From assembly GCF_000296215.2 (NCBI RefSeq), contig NZ_CP013949.1, forward strand, positions 558,001 through 622,000: a stretch of 64,000 nt of DNA, read 5' to 3'. Below are positions 8,784 to 18,753 of this stretch, one piece after another. The notes under the pieces are model-generated. The model ran no database searches. It was not told where the DNA came from and saw only the letters and a program-made list of their open reading frames with translations. Each line of letters begins with the position of its first letter. Position 1 is the stretch's first letter. The translations under genes and the position numbers were made by a program. The stretch is from Bradyrhizobium sp. CCGE-LA001 (lineage in GTDB: Bacteria; Pseudomonadota; Alphaproteobacteria; Rhizobiales; Xanthobacteraceae).

Positions 8784-10346
8784 GTGGCGAAGAAGACGGC
8801 TAAGAAGACCAAGAAGACTGCTTCGAAGAAACGGGCAAAGACCTCCAGCAAGAAGGCCGCACCAAAGGCCGTCATTGCCAAGAAGGCAAAGACGGCCGCG
8901 CAGCAGAGGACGGCCGCAGCGCGCCGGCCCAAGGGGCTGGCCTGGCAATGGTCGGCGGTGGAGACCGCGGCCGCGATCCGCTCCGGCGCCATCTCCGCCG
9001 TCGAGACGGTGGAGGCGCATCTCGAACGGATGCGCACCGTCAATCCGAAGCTCAACGCTGTCGTCGTCGACCTTTCGGAGGAAGCGCTGAAGGCCGCGCA
9101 TGCGGCCGACAGGCAGCGCGCGAAGGGCGGCGAGCTCGGCCTCCTGCACGGCGTGCCCATCACCATCAAGGAAAATGTCGATTACGAGGGACGGCCGAAT
9201 TTCAACGGCGTTCCCGACAACAAGGACCTGATTGCACCGTCGGATTCCCCTGTCGTGCGCAATCTGAAGAAGGCCGGCGCGATCGTCATTGGCCTCACCA
9301 ACACGCCGGAGTTCTCCTTCCGCGGCTTCACCGACAATCCGCTGCATGGGTTGACGCTGAACCCCTGGGATCCTGATATCACTTGCGGCGGCTCCTCGGG
9401 CGGTGCGGGCTCGGCGGTGGCGGCGGGCATCGGCACCATCGCCCATGGCAACGACATCGGCGGCTCGCTGCGCTGGCCGGCGCATTGCAACGGCGTTGCC
9501 ACCATCAAACCGACGCAGGGCCGCATCCCCGCCTTCAACGCCAGCGCCACGGCGGAGCGGCCGATGCTGGCGCATCTGATGTCGGCGCAGGGGCCGCTTG
9601 CCCGCCACGTCGCCGACGTCCGTCTTGCGTTGGAGGTGATGAGCCAGCGCGATCCGCGTGACCCCTGGTGGGTGCCGGCGCCGCTGACCGGCGCGAGGCC
9701 GAAGGGACCGATCAAGGTGGCGCTGGCCAAGATCCCCGACGACATGGACGTCGATCCCTCCGTCACCGCGGCGCTGCGCCAGGCCTCGGATCATCTGGAG
9801 CGGTCCGGCTATCGCGTCAGCGAGGTCGAGGTGCCTGATATCAATGGTGTCTGGCAGACCTGGTGCGACATCATCACCAATGAGACCGTGGTGATGCAGG
9901 AGGCGAATATGCTGAAGGTCACCTCCGAGGATTTTCACAAGGCCTGGGGCGGCATGAAAGGCAAGGCCAATGTGCTCGATCTCAAGGGCTGGATGCAGGC
10001 GGCTGCCGCGCGCAACGGCCATATCCGCGCCTGGCAATTGTTTTTCGAGGAATATCCGGTGGTGCTGGCGCCGACCACGGTGAAGCCGACGCCGGGCCCG
10101 CGCGAAGATACGATCAGTCCCGAGCGCGTGCGCGAGATCTTCTGGGGCGAGATCCGCTTCATCTCCGCCATCAACGTGCTGGGCCTGCCCGGCGCGGTGG
10201 TGCCGGTTACCCTGCATGACGGCAAGCCGATCGGCGTGCAGCTCATTGCCGGCCGCTATCGCGAGGACCTCGCGCTCGATGCCGCCGCCGCGATCGAGAA
10301 GCGCGCCGGCGTGCTTGCGCACCGTCTCTGGCAGACACTGGCCTAA
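8784..10346 (+). CDS. Amidase-signature hydrolase with Lys/Ala-rich N-terminal extension
   Basis: 520 residues from a GTG preceded by AGGAG. The amidase-signature catalytic set is visible: Lys129 in VPITIKENVD, the Gly/Ser loop GGSSGGAGS at 202-210 (cis-Ser) and nucleophile Ser228 in NDIGGSLR. It should hydrolyse a carboxamide; the substrate is not evident. The first about 48 residues are almost only Lys, Ala, Thr, Ser and Arg (for example KKTKKTASKKRAK), like a histone H1 tail, before the enzyme begins at GLAWQWSAVE. Family members normally lack this tail. The gene stands alone and is followed by an 11-bp hairpin. Confidence 0.88.
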   Translation: MAKKTAKKTKKTASKKRAKTSSKKAAPKAVIAKKAKTAAQQRTAAARRPKGLAWQWSAVETAAAIRSGAISAVETVEAHLERMRTVNPKLNAVVVDLSEEALKAAHAADRQRAKGGELGLLHGVPITIKENVDYEGRPNFNGVPDNKDLIAPSDSPVVRNLKKAGAIVIGLTNTPEFSFRGFTDNPLHGLTLNPWDPDITCGGSSGGAGSAVAAGIGTIAHGNDIGGSLRWPAHCNGVATIKPTQGRIPAFNASATAERPMLAHLMSAQGPLARHVADVRLALEVMSQRDPRDPWWVPAPLTGARPKGPIKVALAKIPDDMDVDPSVTAALRQASDHLERSGYRVSEVEVPDINGVWQTWCDIITNETVVMQEANMLKVTSEDFHKAWGGMKGKANVLDLKGWMQAAAARNGHIRAWQLFFEEYPVVLAPTTVKPTPGPREDTISPERVREIFWGEIRFISAINVLGLPGAVVPVTLHDGKPIGVQLIAGRYREDLALDAAAAIEKRAGVLAHRLWQTLA

Positions 10347-10367
10347 CCCGCTCCAGCGATCGATTCA

Positions 10368-10394
10368 GAGCTTCGCGCATTCCGCGCGAAGCTC
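10368..10394 (+). terminator. 11-bp GC-rich hairpin after the amidase gene
   Basis: GAGCTTCGCGC (10368-10378) and its exact complement (10384-10394) enclose a 5-nt loop, 22 bp after the amidase stop codon. There is no T run after it, so intrinsic termination is doubtful. It may protect the 3' end or act with Rho. Confidence 0.4.
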
Positions 10395-10532
10395 GTAGGG
10401 GCGGTCAGCATTTCGAGGTGGATCACCGCCGCTGTCAGCCTCTCGATCTCATAAGGCAAGGAAGCTGCACCAAGTTCCATAATCGCGTTCGGCTCGCACC
10501 ATCCGATGAGGAGGCCCTCAATCTTTCACTCC

Positions 10533-10546
10533 TTGATTTAAGTCAA
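10533..10546. promoter_or_regulatory. FixK/FNR box TTGATTTAAGTCAA upstream of the Gly-rich exported protein
   Basis: This is a perfect TTGA-N6-TCAA anaerobox with symmetric TTGA/TCAA arms, centred about 106 bp before the ATG at 10646. Activation by Crp/FNR-type proteins from position -41.5 would put the transcript start near 10581. In Bradyrhizobium such boxes are bound by FixK2 under low oxygen. The rest of the 300-bp gap (10347-10645) holds only the hairpin at 10368-10394 and this site. Confidence 0.6.
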
Positions 10547-10645
10547 ATCCGATCCTGAGCAGGAGAAGAGGTTTCTGCCGGGTGCCGATCCGTGAGCGGC
10601 ATCGCCTTATCATGAGCGCGGCACCCCAAGTAATGGAGGAACGCC

Positions 10646-11086
10646 ATGCTTCGATGCCTTCTCGCTGCTTTGGCGGCGATGGTTCTGATCACTGTCTGTC
10701 TGATTCCCGATGACGCCTATGCTCGCCGTGGAGGTGGCGGCTTCCATGGTGGTGGTGGTATGCGCGCCGGAGGTTTCCATGGCGGCGGCGCCCGCGTCGC
10801 CCATGTCCGGGGCGGCGGATACCGGGTTGCGGGAGGCCGCTACGGCGTCGCCGGCCGTGGTTATGGCTATCGCCCGATAGCGGGGCGCCCTGTGGCCCGA
10901 GGGGTATATCGCAATGCAGCCTATCGCGGCGCTTACAGGGGCGCAGCCTATGGTCTGGGTGCGGCAGCAGTAGGAGCCGCCGCGGCCGGCGCATATGGCT
11001 ACTACGGCGGCTATAACAGCTGCACGTATGACACTTACGGCAATTACGTTTGCCCCGGACAATATCCGTACGGGTATCGATATTGA
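10646..11086 (+). CDS. Small exported Gly/Arg/Tyr-rich protein of unknown function
   Basis: 146 residues behind a strong ribosome-binding site (GGAGG). A signal peptide (about 1-26, ending near DAYA) is followed by low-complexity GGGGFHGGGG-type repeats, then Arg/Ala/Tyr-rich repeats (GAYRGAAYG) and a C-terminal segment with two Cys (YNSCTYDTYGNYVC) that could form a disulphide. It resembles the many Gly-rich exported proteins of rhizobia whose role is undefined. The perfect FixK-type box upstream predicts induction at low oxygen. No enzymatic motif is visible. Confidence 0.75.
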   Translation: MLRCLLAALAAMVLITVCLIPDDAYARRGGGGFHGGGGMRAGGFHGGGARVAHVRGGGYRVAGGRYGVAGRGYGYRPIAGRPVARGVYRNAAYRGAYRGAAYGLGAAAVGAAAAGAYGYYGGYNSCTYDTYGNYVCPGQYPYGYRY

Positions 11087-11207
11087 GGTTGGCGGGACGG
11101 TAGCGGCCAGCGCCGCTGCCGTCCGTCGGGGCTGCCGGAGTTCCTCGCTAAACCCCGCCGTGACCTGCGTTTCCAGATTCCCTCTGGCGACGCGCCGCAC
11201 TGGTTCG

Positions 11208-11221
11208 TTGACCAAAGTCAA
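11208..11221. promoter_or_regulatory. FixK/FNR box TTGACCAAAGTCAA
   Basis: This perfect palindrome TTGAC-N4-GTCAA is centred about 93 bp before the ATG at 11308, almost the same offset as the box of the preceding gene. A -41.5 geometry would put the transcript start near 11256. It predicts co-regulation of the two exported proteins by a FixK2/FNR-type activator. Confidence 0.6.
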
Positions 11222-11307
11222 GATTCCCAGGACCGAAAGCATCAAGGTGGCCCAGCATCAGCAGTAATCTTGCCGAGTTGCGGCATCACATCGATCGAGC
11301 GAGCAGC

Positions 11308-11766
11308 ATGAGATTTCTGGCAGGGGTCGTTGCGGGATTGCTCTTACTCACTGGCACGGGAGCGAGCCATGCCGTGGTTCGCATTGCGAATGATCGAGGC
11401 GGGTCGATTGCCTACTACATCGAGAGATACGAAAAATTGCGCGCCGCGCGTCAGTCGGTCGTCATAGATGGCCTTTGCGCCTCCGCCTGCACGATCGTCC
11501 TGGGGACAATTGCATCGGACGACATCTGCGTCACCTCAAAGGCAAGACTTGCCTTTCATGCTGCGTGGGACTTCGGCAGGAATGGGCGCGCATTTACCCA
11601 CCGGGCGGCGACCCGAATGCTGTATTCGATGTATCCCTCGCCAATTCAGCAATGGCTCGATCGTCGAGGAGGACTAACGTCTCGTACGGTTTTTCTTCAA
11701 GGCAAACAGCTGCATGGGATGTATCGGGAGTGCGATCTCGATTCATGGCCGTCTGCCAAGCGATGA
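11308..11766 (+). CDS. Exported protein with ClpP/crotonase-like Ser motif, function unknown
   Basis: 152 residues from ATG 11308 (an in-frame TTG lies at 11278). The signal peptide (MRFLAGVVAGLLLLTG... cut near SHA) is followed by SIAYYIERYEKLRAARQSVVIDG and then GLCASACTIVLGTI, which resembles the serine-loop pattern of COG3904-type periplasmic ClpP-class proteins. A conserved-looking CVTSKARLAFHAAWD follows. The assignment to that fold is from memory of the family and is tentative. The FixK box upstream suggests expression at low oxygen. Confidence 0.6.
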   Translation: MRFLAGVVAGLLLLTGTGASHAVVRIANDRGGSIAYYIERYEKLRAARQSVVIDGLCASACTIVLGTIASDDICVTSKARLAFHAAWDFGRNGRAFTHRAATRMLYSMYPSPIQQWLDRRGGLTSRTVFLQGKQLHGMYRECDLDSWPSAKR

Positions 11767-11980
11767 GTGTCCAGACCGGCAAGTCGTACCGCGCAGCATT
11801 CGTTAATCCGCTTTAACCCGGATTTGGGCCAATTCGTCGACAAGCGTTAGGGTTACTTCCTCGATCTCTAGGCGAATTATTGTCCGCTTTACCACCCGCC
11901 TCTAACACCGGGACGGCGGACAACGCACATGCCTCATTCTAGGCCAATAAGTGCGGCCCGCTCCACGCGGAGGTGGCACG

Positions 11981-13282
11981 ATGCGCAACGAGACGATCGC
12001 TATTCACGCCGGCTACGAACCCGAAGCAACAACGCACGCCGTTGCCGTGCCGATCTATCAGACCGCAGCCTACGCCTTCGACAGCGCCGATCATGGTGCG
12101 GCGCTCTTCAATCTGGAGGCCGAGGGCTTTCGTTACAGCCGCATCGCCAACCCGACCAGCGCGGTGCTCGAGAAGCGCATCGCCCAGCTCGAAGGCGGTG
12201 TCGGCGCGCTCGCGGTCTCGACCGGCCAGGCGGCGCTGCATTTCGCCTTCGTCAACGTCGCCGACCACGGCGGCAACATCGTGTCGGTGCCGCAGCTCTA
12301 CGGCACCACGCACACGCTGCTCTCCCACATCCTGCCGCGGCAGGGCATCACCGGCCGCTTCGCCGAAAGCGACAAGCCGGAAGCGATCGAAAGACTGATC
12401 GACGAGAACACCCGCGCCGTGTTCGCCGAGACCATCGGCAATCCCGCCGGCAATGTCTGCGACATCGAGGCGCTGGCGAAAATCGCGCATGCGCATGGCG
12501 TCCCGTTGATCGTCGACAACACCGTCGCCACGCCGATCCTGCTCAAGCCGTTCGACTACGGCGCCGACATTGCCGTGCATTCGCTGACCAAGTTCCTGGG
12601 CGGCCACGGCACCACGCTCGGCGGCGCCATCGTCGATTCCGGAAATTTCCCCTGGGCCAGGCATGCCGACCGCTTCCCGGCCTACAACAAGCCCGACGCC
12701 TCCTATCACGGCCTCGTCTATGCCGAGCGCTTCGGCCGCACCGCCTATATCGAGCGCGCGCGCAGCGTCTATCAGCGCACCATGGGTTCGGTGCTGTCGC
12801 CATTCAACGCCTTCCTGCTGCTGCAGGGCATCGAGACCGTGGCGCTGCGCATGGAGCGCCATGTCGAGAACGCCCGCAAGGTCGCCGAATTTTTGCGCGA
12901 TGATCCGCGCGTCGCCTGGGTCAACTACAGCGGCTTCCCCGATAGCCCCTATTATCGGCTGGTGCAGAAATATCTCGATGGCAACGCCTCCTCGCTGTTC
13001 ACCTTCGGCATCAAGGGCGGCATGGAATCCGGCAAGGCCTTCTACGACGCGCTGAAGCTGATCACGCGTCTCGTCAATATCGGCGATGCCAAGTCGCTCG
13101 CCTGCCATCCGGCCTCGACCACGCACCGGCAGATGTCGGCAGAGCAGCAGCGCACGGCCGGCGTTCTGCCGGAGACGATCCGTCTGTCGATCGGCATCGA
13201 GCATGCCTCTGACATCATCGAGGACATCGACCAGGCACTGGAAAAGGCCTGTCCGTCGTCGCGTCTCGAGGCCGCGGAGTAG
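11981..13282 (+). CDS. metY: O-acetylhomoserine/O-succinylhomoserine sulfhydrylase (Cys/Met metabolism PLP enzyme)
   Basis: 433 residues from the ATG at 11981, which has GGAGG 8 nt upstream (GTG at 11951 is less likely). It belongs to the cystathionine gamma-synthase-like PLP family: the start HAGYEPEATTHAVAVPIYQT, the SLTKFLGGHG motif with PLP Lys204, and RYSRIANPTSAVLE are typical of O-acetylhomoserine sulfhydrylase. It makes homocysteine from an activated homoserine and sulfide. The MetA-like gene 12 bp downstream supplies the activated homoserine, so the two form a methionine operon. The leader (11767-11980) was checked for a SAM-II riboswitch and none was recognised. Confidence 0.9.
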   Translation: MRNETIAIHAGYEPEATTHAVAVPIYQTAAYAFDSADHGAALFNLEAEGFRYSRIANPTSAVLEKRIAQLEGGVGALAVSTGQAALHFAFVNVADHGGNIVSVPQLYGTTHTLLSHILPRQGITGRFAESDKPEAIERLIDENTRAVFAETIGNPAGNVCDIEALAKIAHAHGVPLIVDNTVATPILLKPFDYGADIAVHSLTKFLGGHGTTLGGAIVDSGNFPWARHADRFPAYNKPDASYHGLVYAERFGRTAYIERARSVYQRTMGSVLSPFNAFLLLQGIETVALRMERHVENARKVAEFLRDDPRVAWVNYSGFPDSPYYRLVQKYLDGNASSLFTFGIKGGMESGKAFYDALKLITRLVNIGDAKSLACHPASTTHRQMSAEQQRTAGVLPETIRLSIGIEHASDIIEDIDQALEKACPSSRLEAAE

Positions 13283-13294
13283 GCGGTCGCGTTG

Positions 13295-14296
13295 ATGACG
13301 ATCTTGATCGACAGGGATCAAGTCATATCGAGCCCGGCACTGGTGCCGGCGGCAGGCGATCTCGCGCGCGACCATGGCGGCGCGGAGCTGACCATCGGGC
13401 TGATCAACAACATGCCTGATCCGGCGCTGAAGGCGACCGAGCGGCAGTTCATGAAGCTGCTTCAGGCGGCCGCGGGCGCGCGCCGCATCCGCTTCTACTG
13501 CTTCTCGCTGCCGTCAGTGAAGCGCTCGCCGGAAGCAAGATGGCACGTCGAGAGTGAGTATTCGGAACTGTCCGAGCTAAGACGCCACAGATTCGATGGG
13601 CTGATCGTCACCGGCGCCGAGCCGGTCGCGCCCGAGCTCGATCAGGAGCCGTATTGGCGCGACCTGACCGAACTGATCGACTGGGCCAAGGTCAACACCC
13701 GTTCGACGATCTGGTCGTGCCTCGCCGCGCATGCGGCGGTGCTGCATCTCGATGGCATCCAGCGGCGGCGGCTGCCGGCGAAATGCCACGGCATCTTCGA
13801 TTGCGAAGCCGTGATGCACGATCCCCTGACGCGCAACGCGCCTGCGCCGCTCAAGGTCTCGCATTCGCGCCTGAACGAGGTCGCCGAGAGCGATCTGGTT
13901 CGGTCCGGGTACCAGGTGCTGACCCGCTCGAAACAGGCCGGCGTCGATGTCTTCGTCCGCCAATATGCCAGCCGCTTCGTGTTCTTCCAGGGCCACCCGG
14001 AATACGACGCATTGTCGCTCCAGCGCGAATATCTGCGCGACATCGGCCGATATCTCGCGCGCGAGCGCGAGACTTATCCGCACCTGCCCATGAGTTATTT
14101 TGACGCAGCGACGGAAGAGAGGCTCGCCCGCTTCGAGAAGCAGGCAAGGCACCAGCGTCATCCGGCGCTCACCAATGAACTGCCCGCGTTGAATTTGCGC
14201 GCAGATATCGCTGCCGGCAGCGCCGCGGCGGCCTTATTTCGCAATTGGCTGCAATATCTCGGTGCGGATGCCGACGCATCGGTCCCTGCGCGCTAG
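13295..14296 (+). CDS. metA: Homoserine O-acyltransferase, MetA family
   Basis: 333 residues from ATG 13295 (TTG one codon upstream). Class I glutamine-amidotransferase-like fold with the MetA triad at nearly the E. coli positions: Cys142 (IWSCLAAHA), His234 and Glu236 (GHPEYD). It activates homoserine by O-acylation with succinyl- or acetyl-CoA; which donor is used cannot be settled by eye. The family's INNMPD start and LIVTGAEPV segment are present. It follows the sulfhydrylase gene closely and both serve homocysteine synthesis. Confidence 0.88.
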   Translation: MTILIDRDQVISSPALVPAAGDLARDHGGAELTIGLINNMPDPALKATERQFMKLLQAAAGARRIRFYCFSLPSVKRSPEARWHVESEYSELSELRRHRFDGLIVTGAEPVAPELDQEPYWRDLTELIDWAKVNTRSTIWSCLAAHAAVLHLDGIQRRRLPAKCHGIFDCEAVMHDPLTRNAPAPLKVSHSRLNEVAESDLVRSGYQVLTRSKQAGVDVFVRQYASRFVFFQGHPEYDALSLQREYLRDIGRYLARERETYPHLPMSYFDAATEERLARFEKQARHQRHPALTNELPALNLRADIAAGSAAAALFRNWLQYLGADADASVPAR

Positions 14297-14398
14297 CCGG
14301 CGGCTGTTGGTTCCGCGTTAGCATTACCCAAGCGTTAGGCTTGCCTCGTCCCGCGCACGAATGTTTCAGTACAGACATACGGAATCAGGAAACGCATC

Positions 14399-15142
14399 GT
14401 GTTGTCGGCACTCCAGGGACGCATGAGCAATCGGCTGGCCCGGCACTTCCGTGCCGCGCCGCACCGCATGCCCGCGCGCGCGCCGATGGTGAGCTTCACC
14501 TTCGACGATGCGCCCGACAGCGCCGCGGGCGAGGGCGCCGAGCTGCTAGAGAAGCATGGCGGCCGCGGTACCTTCTATCTCTCCGGCAGCCTGATCGATC
14601 GACCGTCGGACCATTGGCACGGCCTGTCGAATGACGCGATCGTGCGGCTTCACCGGTCCGGTCACGAAATCGCCTGCCACACGTTCTCGCACCACTGCGC
14701 AGTCGATCTCGACGAGGCCGCGATGGCCCGTGAGATCGCGCGGAACCAAAACTATTTCCGCAGCATCGATTCGTCGATCACGCTGGAGAATTTCGCTTAC
14801 CCGTATGGCCTCGCCTCGGTGTGGCGTAAGCCGCAGCTCGCAAGAGCCTATCGCTCGGCGCGCGGTATCCTGCCCGGCGTCAATCGCGACGTCATCGATC
14901 TCCAGTTCCTGCGCGCCTCGCCGCTGATCGATTGCGAGATCGATGCGGCCGGCATCGATCGCTATTTGGACGATGCGGTCGAGAGCGGCGGATGGCTGAT
15001 CTTCTACGGCCACGACGTCGCCGACAAGCCTAGCCCCTATGGCTGCACGCCGCATTTGATGCGCCATGCGCTGCAGGCGGCCGAGCAGCGCGGCATGCCG
15101 ATCGTCACGGTCGCAGACGCGCTGCGAAGGATCGGGGCGTAG
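14399..15142 (+). CDS. Polysaccharide deacetylase (NodB homology domain, CE4)
   Basis: 247 residues from GTG 14399 (AGGAA upstream; ATG at 14423 is an alternative). CE4 motifs are visible: SFTFDDAP with the metal/catalytic Asp pair near residue 34, the His-x3-His metal motif in CHTFSHH, and YPYG. No clear signal peptide is seen, so a cytoplasmic or unconventional location is likely. It probably N-deacetylates a sugar polymer or glycan. It starts about 100 bp after metA but need not share its function. Confidence 0.82.
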   Translation: MLSALQGRMSNRLARHFRAAPHRMPARAPMVSFTFDDAPDSAAGEGAELLEKHGGRGTFYLSGSLIDRPSDHWHGLSNDAIVRLHRSGHEIACHTFSHHCAVDLDEAAMAREIARNQNYFRSIDSSITLENFAYPYGLASVWRKPQLARAYRSARGILPGVNRDVIDLQFLRASPLIDCEIDAAGIDRYLDDAVESGGWLIFYGHDVADKPSPYGCTPHLMRHALQAAEQRGMPIVTVADALRRIGA

Positions 15143-15210
15143 AGGTTTCACCTCTCCCCGCTTGCGGCAGGGGAAGCGCATATGCTTTCCGGCGACGACG
15201 GAGCAAGCGC

Positions 15211-15342
15211 CTCGTCCTTCGAGACGACCGCTTCGCGGTCTCCTCAGGATGAGGCTCGACTGCACCAGTGTACTTTGAAGCTGCCGCTGCACACTCCGCC
15301 CTCATCCTGAGGGCCCGCCAACGGCGGGCGTCTCGAAGGATG
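15211..15342. repeat. Inverted pair of a 43-bp palindromic repeat (family A)
   Basis: The unit at 15211-15253 and the unit at 15300-15342 are reverse complements with a few changes. Each has CTCATCCTGAGG and TCTCGAAGGA at its ends around a GC hairpin (GACCGCttcgCGGTC; CCCGCCaacgGCGGG). Similar units are common between genes in Bradyrhizobium and Rhodopseudomonas. The pair fills most of the 344-bp gap between the deacetylase and recQ; nothing else is seen there. Confidence 0.75.
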
Positions 15343-15486
15343 TGCTGCGGGGAGGCTGCTTCATACCCAATGGCCTTCTCGCAAGGGGGAGGGGAAGAGT
15401 CGCGCCTGCTCCGCAAACGGTCTTGCCACGCCGACGCCGCCATGCGACTGGCCTTGTGACGAATCCCACTGCCTGTTCCCAACCTC

Positions 15487-17355
<1,869 letters not shown>

Positions 17356-17376
17356 GCAGCCTCGATCTCTCCACGC

Positions 17377-17564
17377 CGTCATCCCGGACAAGCGAAGCGC
17401 GATGCGGGATCCATAACCACAGGCCGATGCGATTATGGAAGCTCGCAACCACGAGTCTTCGCCAAACGATTGCTACGGCGTATGGGTGTTCGGCGGAGGA
17501 CGCGCGACCCAGCAACGAGTGCCGCACGACCCGGATCTGCGCTTAGCTTGCCCGGGACGACAGT
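17377..17564. repeat. MITE-like inverted-repeat element (family B) downstream of recQ
   Basis: The left end CGTCATCCCGGACAAGCGAA is matched in inverted orientation by the right end around 17531-17564 (CCCGGAT...CCCGGGACGACAG). The interior contains ATCCATAACCACAGGCC and TATGGGTGTTCGGCGG, close to the ends of the repeats that frame the GIY-YIG gene at 39.9 kb. It therefore looks like an ORF-less member of the same broad family. It fills most of the 222 bp between recQ and acdS. Confidence 0.65.
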
Positions 17565-17577
17565 GGAGAGGAGCTTC

Positions 17578-18594
17578 TCACCCGTTTCTGAACGCGTACG
17601 CATACCCGTTCAGCGCGGGTGCGCCGCCGAGATGGGCGTAGAGGATCTTCGCGCCCTTCTCGAAATAGCCCTTCTTCGCAAGGTCCATCAGGCCCTGCAT
17701 GGACTTGCCCTCGTAGACGGGGTCGGTGATCATGCCTTCGAGGCGCGCGGTGAGGCGGATCGCCTCCTTGGTCTCTTCCGAGGGCACGCCATAGGCGGGA
17801 TAGGCGTAGTCCTCGATCAGCACGACGTCGTCGGCAACGAGATCCTTGCCGAGCTCGACGAGCTTAGCGGTATTCTGCGCGATCTCGAGCACCTGTGCCT
17901 TGGTCTGATCAGGCGTGAAGGAGGCATCGATGCCGATCACTTTTCGCGCGCGGCCGTCGGCGGCGAAGCCGACCAGCATGCCGGCATGGGTCGAGCCCGT
18001 GACGGTGCAGACCACGATGTAGTCGAACTTGAAGCCGAGCTCCGCTTCCTGCTTGCGCACCTCCTCGGCGAAGCCGACATAGCCGAGGCCGCCGAATTTG
18101 TGCACGGAGGCGCCGGCTGGAATCGCGTAAGGTTTGCCGCCGGCGGCCTTCACCTCCTCGATCGCCTGCTCCCAGCTCTTGCGGATGCCGATGTCGAAGC
18201 CGTCGTCGACCAGGCGCACGTCGGCGCCCATGATGCGCGAGAGCATGATGTTGCCGACGCGGTCATAGACGGCGTCCTCGTGCGGCACCCAGGCTTCCTG
18301 CACCAGGCGGCATTTCATGCCGAGCTTGGCGGCGACCGCGGCGATCATGCGGGTGTGGTTGGACTGCACGCCGCCGATCGACACCAGCGTGTCGGCGTTG
18401 GAGGCGATCGCATCGGGAATGATGTATTCGAGCTTGCGCAGCTTGTTGCCGCCATAGGCAAGGCCGGAATTGCAGTCCTCGCGCTTGGCATAGACCTCGA
18501 CTTGGCCGCCGAGATGTTTTGACAACCGCTCCAGCTTCTCGATCGGCGTCGGGCCGAAGGTGAGCGGATAGCGCGGAAATTTGTCCAGCTTCAT
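17578..18594 (-). CDS. acdS: 1-aminocyclopropane-1-carboxylate deaminase
   Basis: 338 residues, the exact usual length. PLP Lys51 (GGNKLRKLEY), Ser78-Asn79-His80 (VQSNHT), Tyr294 and the two residues that separate true ACC deaminase from D-cysteine desulfhydrase, Glu295 (DPVYEG) and Leu322 (AHLGG), are all in place. It converts the ethylene precursor ACC to alpha-ketobutyrate and ammonia in the cytoplasm, a trait of plant-associated rhizobia. It is divergent from an Lrp/AsnC regulator, as in other acdR-acdS loci. Confidence 0.95.
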   Translation of the reverse strand: MKLDKFPRYPLTFGPTPIEKLERLSKHLGGQVEVYAKREDCNSGLAYGGNKLRKLEYIIPDAIASNADTLVSIGGVQSNHTRMIAAVAAKLGMKCRLVQEAWVPHEDAVYDRVGNIMLSRIMGADVRLVDDGFDIGIRKSWEQAIEEVKAAGGKPYAIPAGASVHKFGGLGYVGFAEEVRKQEAELGFKFDYIVVCTVTGSTHAGMLVGFAADGRARKVIGIDASFTPDQTKAQVLEIAQNTAKLVELGKDLVADDVVLIEDYAYPAYGVPSEETKEAIRLTARLEGMITDPVYEGKSMQGLMDLAKKGYFEKGAKILYAHLGGAPALNGYAYAFRNG

Positions 18595-18664
18595 GGGTCA
18601 TCCCGATTGGCGTTGATGTCGGGGAGGGAGCTAGCATCGGCGAGGGAAAATGTGCTCTCAAATA

Positions 18665-18694
18665 TTGCGCCTATGTTGCGCGAAAACTTGCGCA
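18665..18694. promoter_or_regulatory. Three phased TTGCGC direct repeats in the acdS-acdR promoter region
   Basis: TTGCGC occurs at 18665-18670, 18676-18681 and 18688-18693, spaced 11 and 12 bp, about one helix turn. The last two copies also form a TGCGC-N8-GCGCA palindrome (18677-18694). Lrp-type regulators bind such phased sites. The cluster is in the AT-rich centre of the 159-bp divergent region, so it could control both acdS and acdR. Confidence 0.5.
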
Positions 18695-18753
18695 TTTTGG
18701 GAAAGTTGGTAGATTTCCTTCCGATATAGTCGGCTTTCCTGAAAGCTTCTTCC

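Noticed and set aside
11767..11980. Possible SAM-II riboswitch before the O-acylhomoserine sulfhydrylase gene
   Set aside because: The position fits and a GATTTGGGCC string at 11821 is suggestive, but the conserved GTTAAA and GCTAAA-type 3' elements and the pseudoknot pairing could not be found. A covariance-model search would settle it.
13302..13322. CTTGATC...GATCAAG inverted repeat resembling a FixK box
   Set aside because: It lies inside the metA coding sequence and the arm spacing is wrong for TTGA-N6-TCAA.
15143..15486. CRISPR-like repeats
   Set aside because: Only two inverted units with dissimilar spacing; this is a dispersed palindromic repeat pair, not a direct-repeat array.
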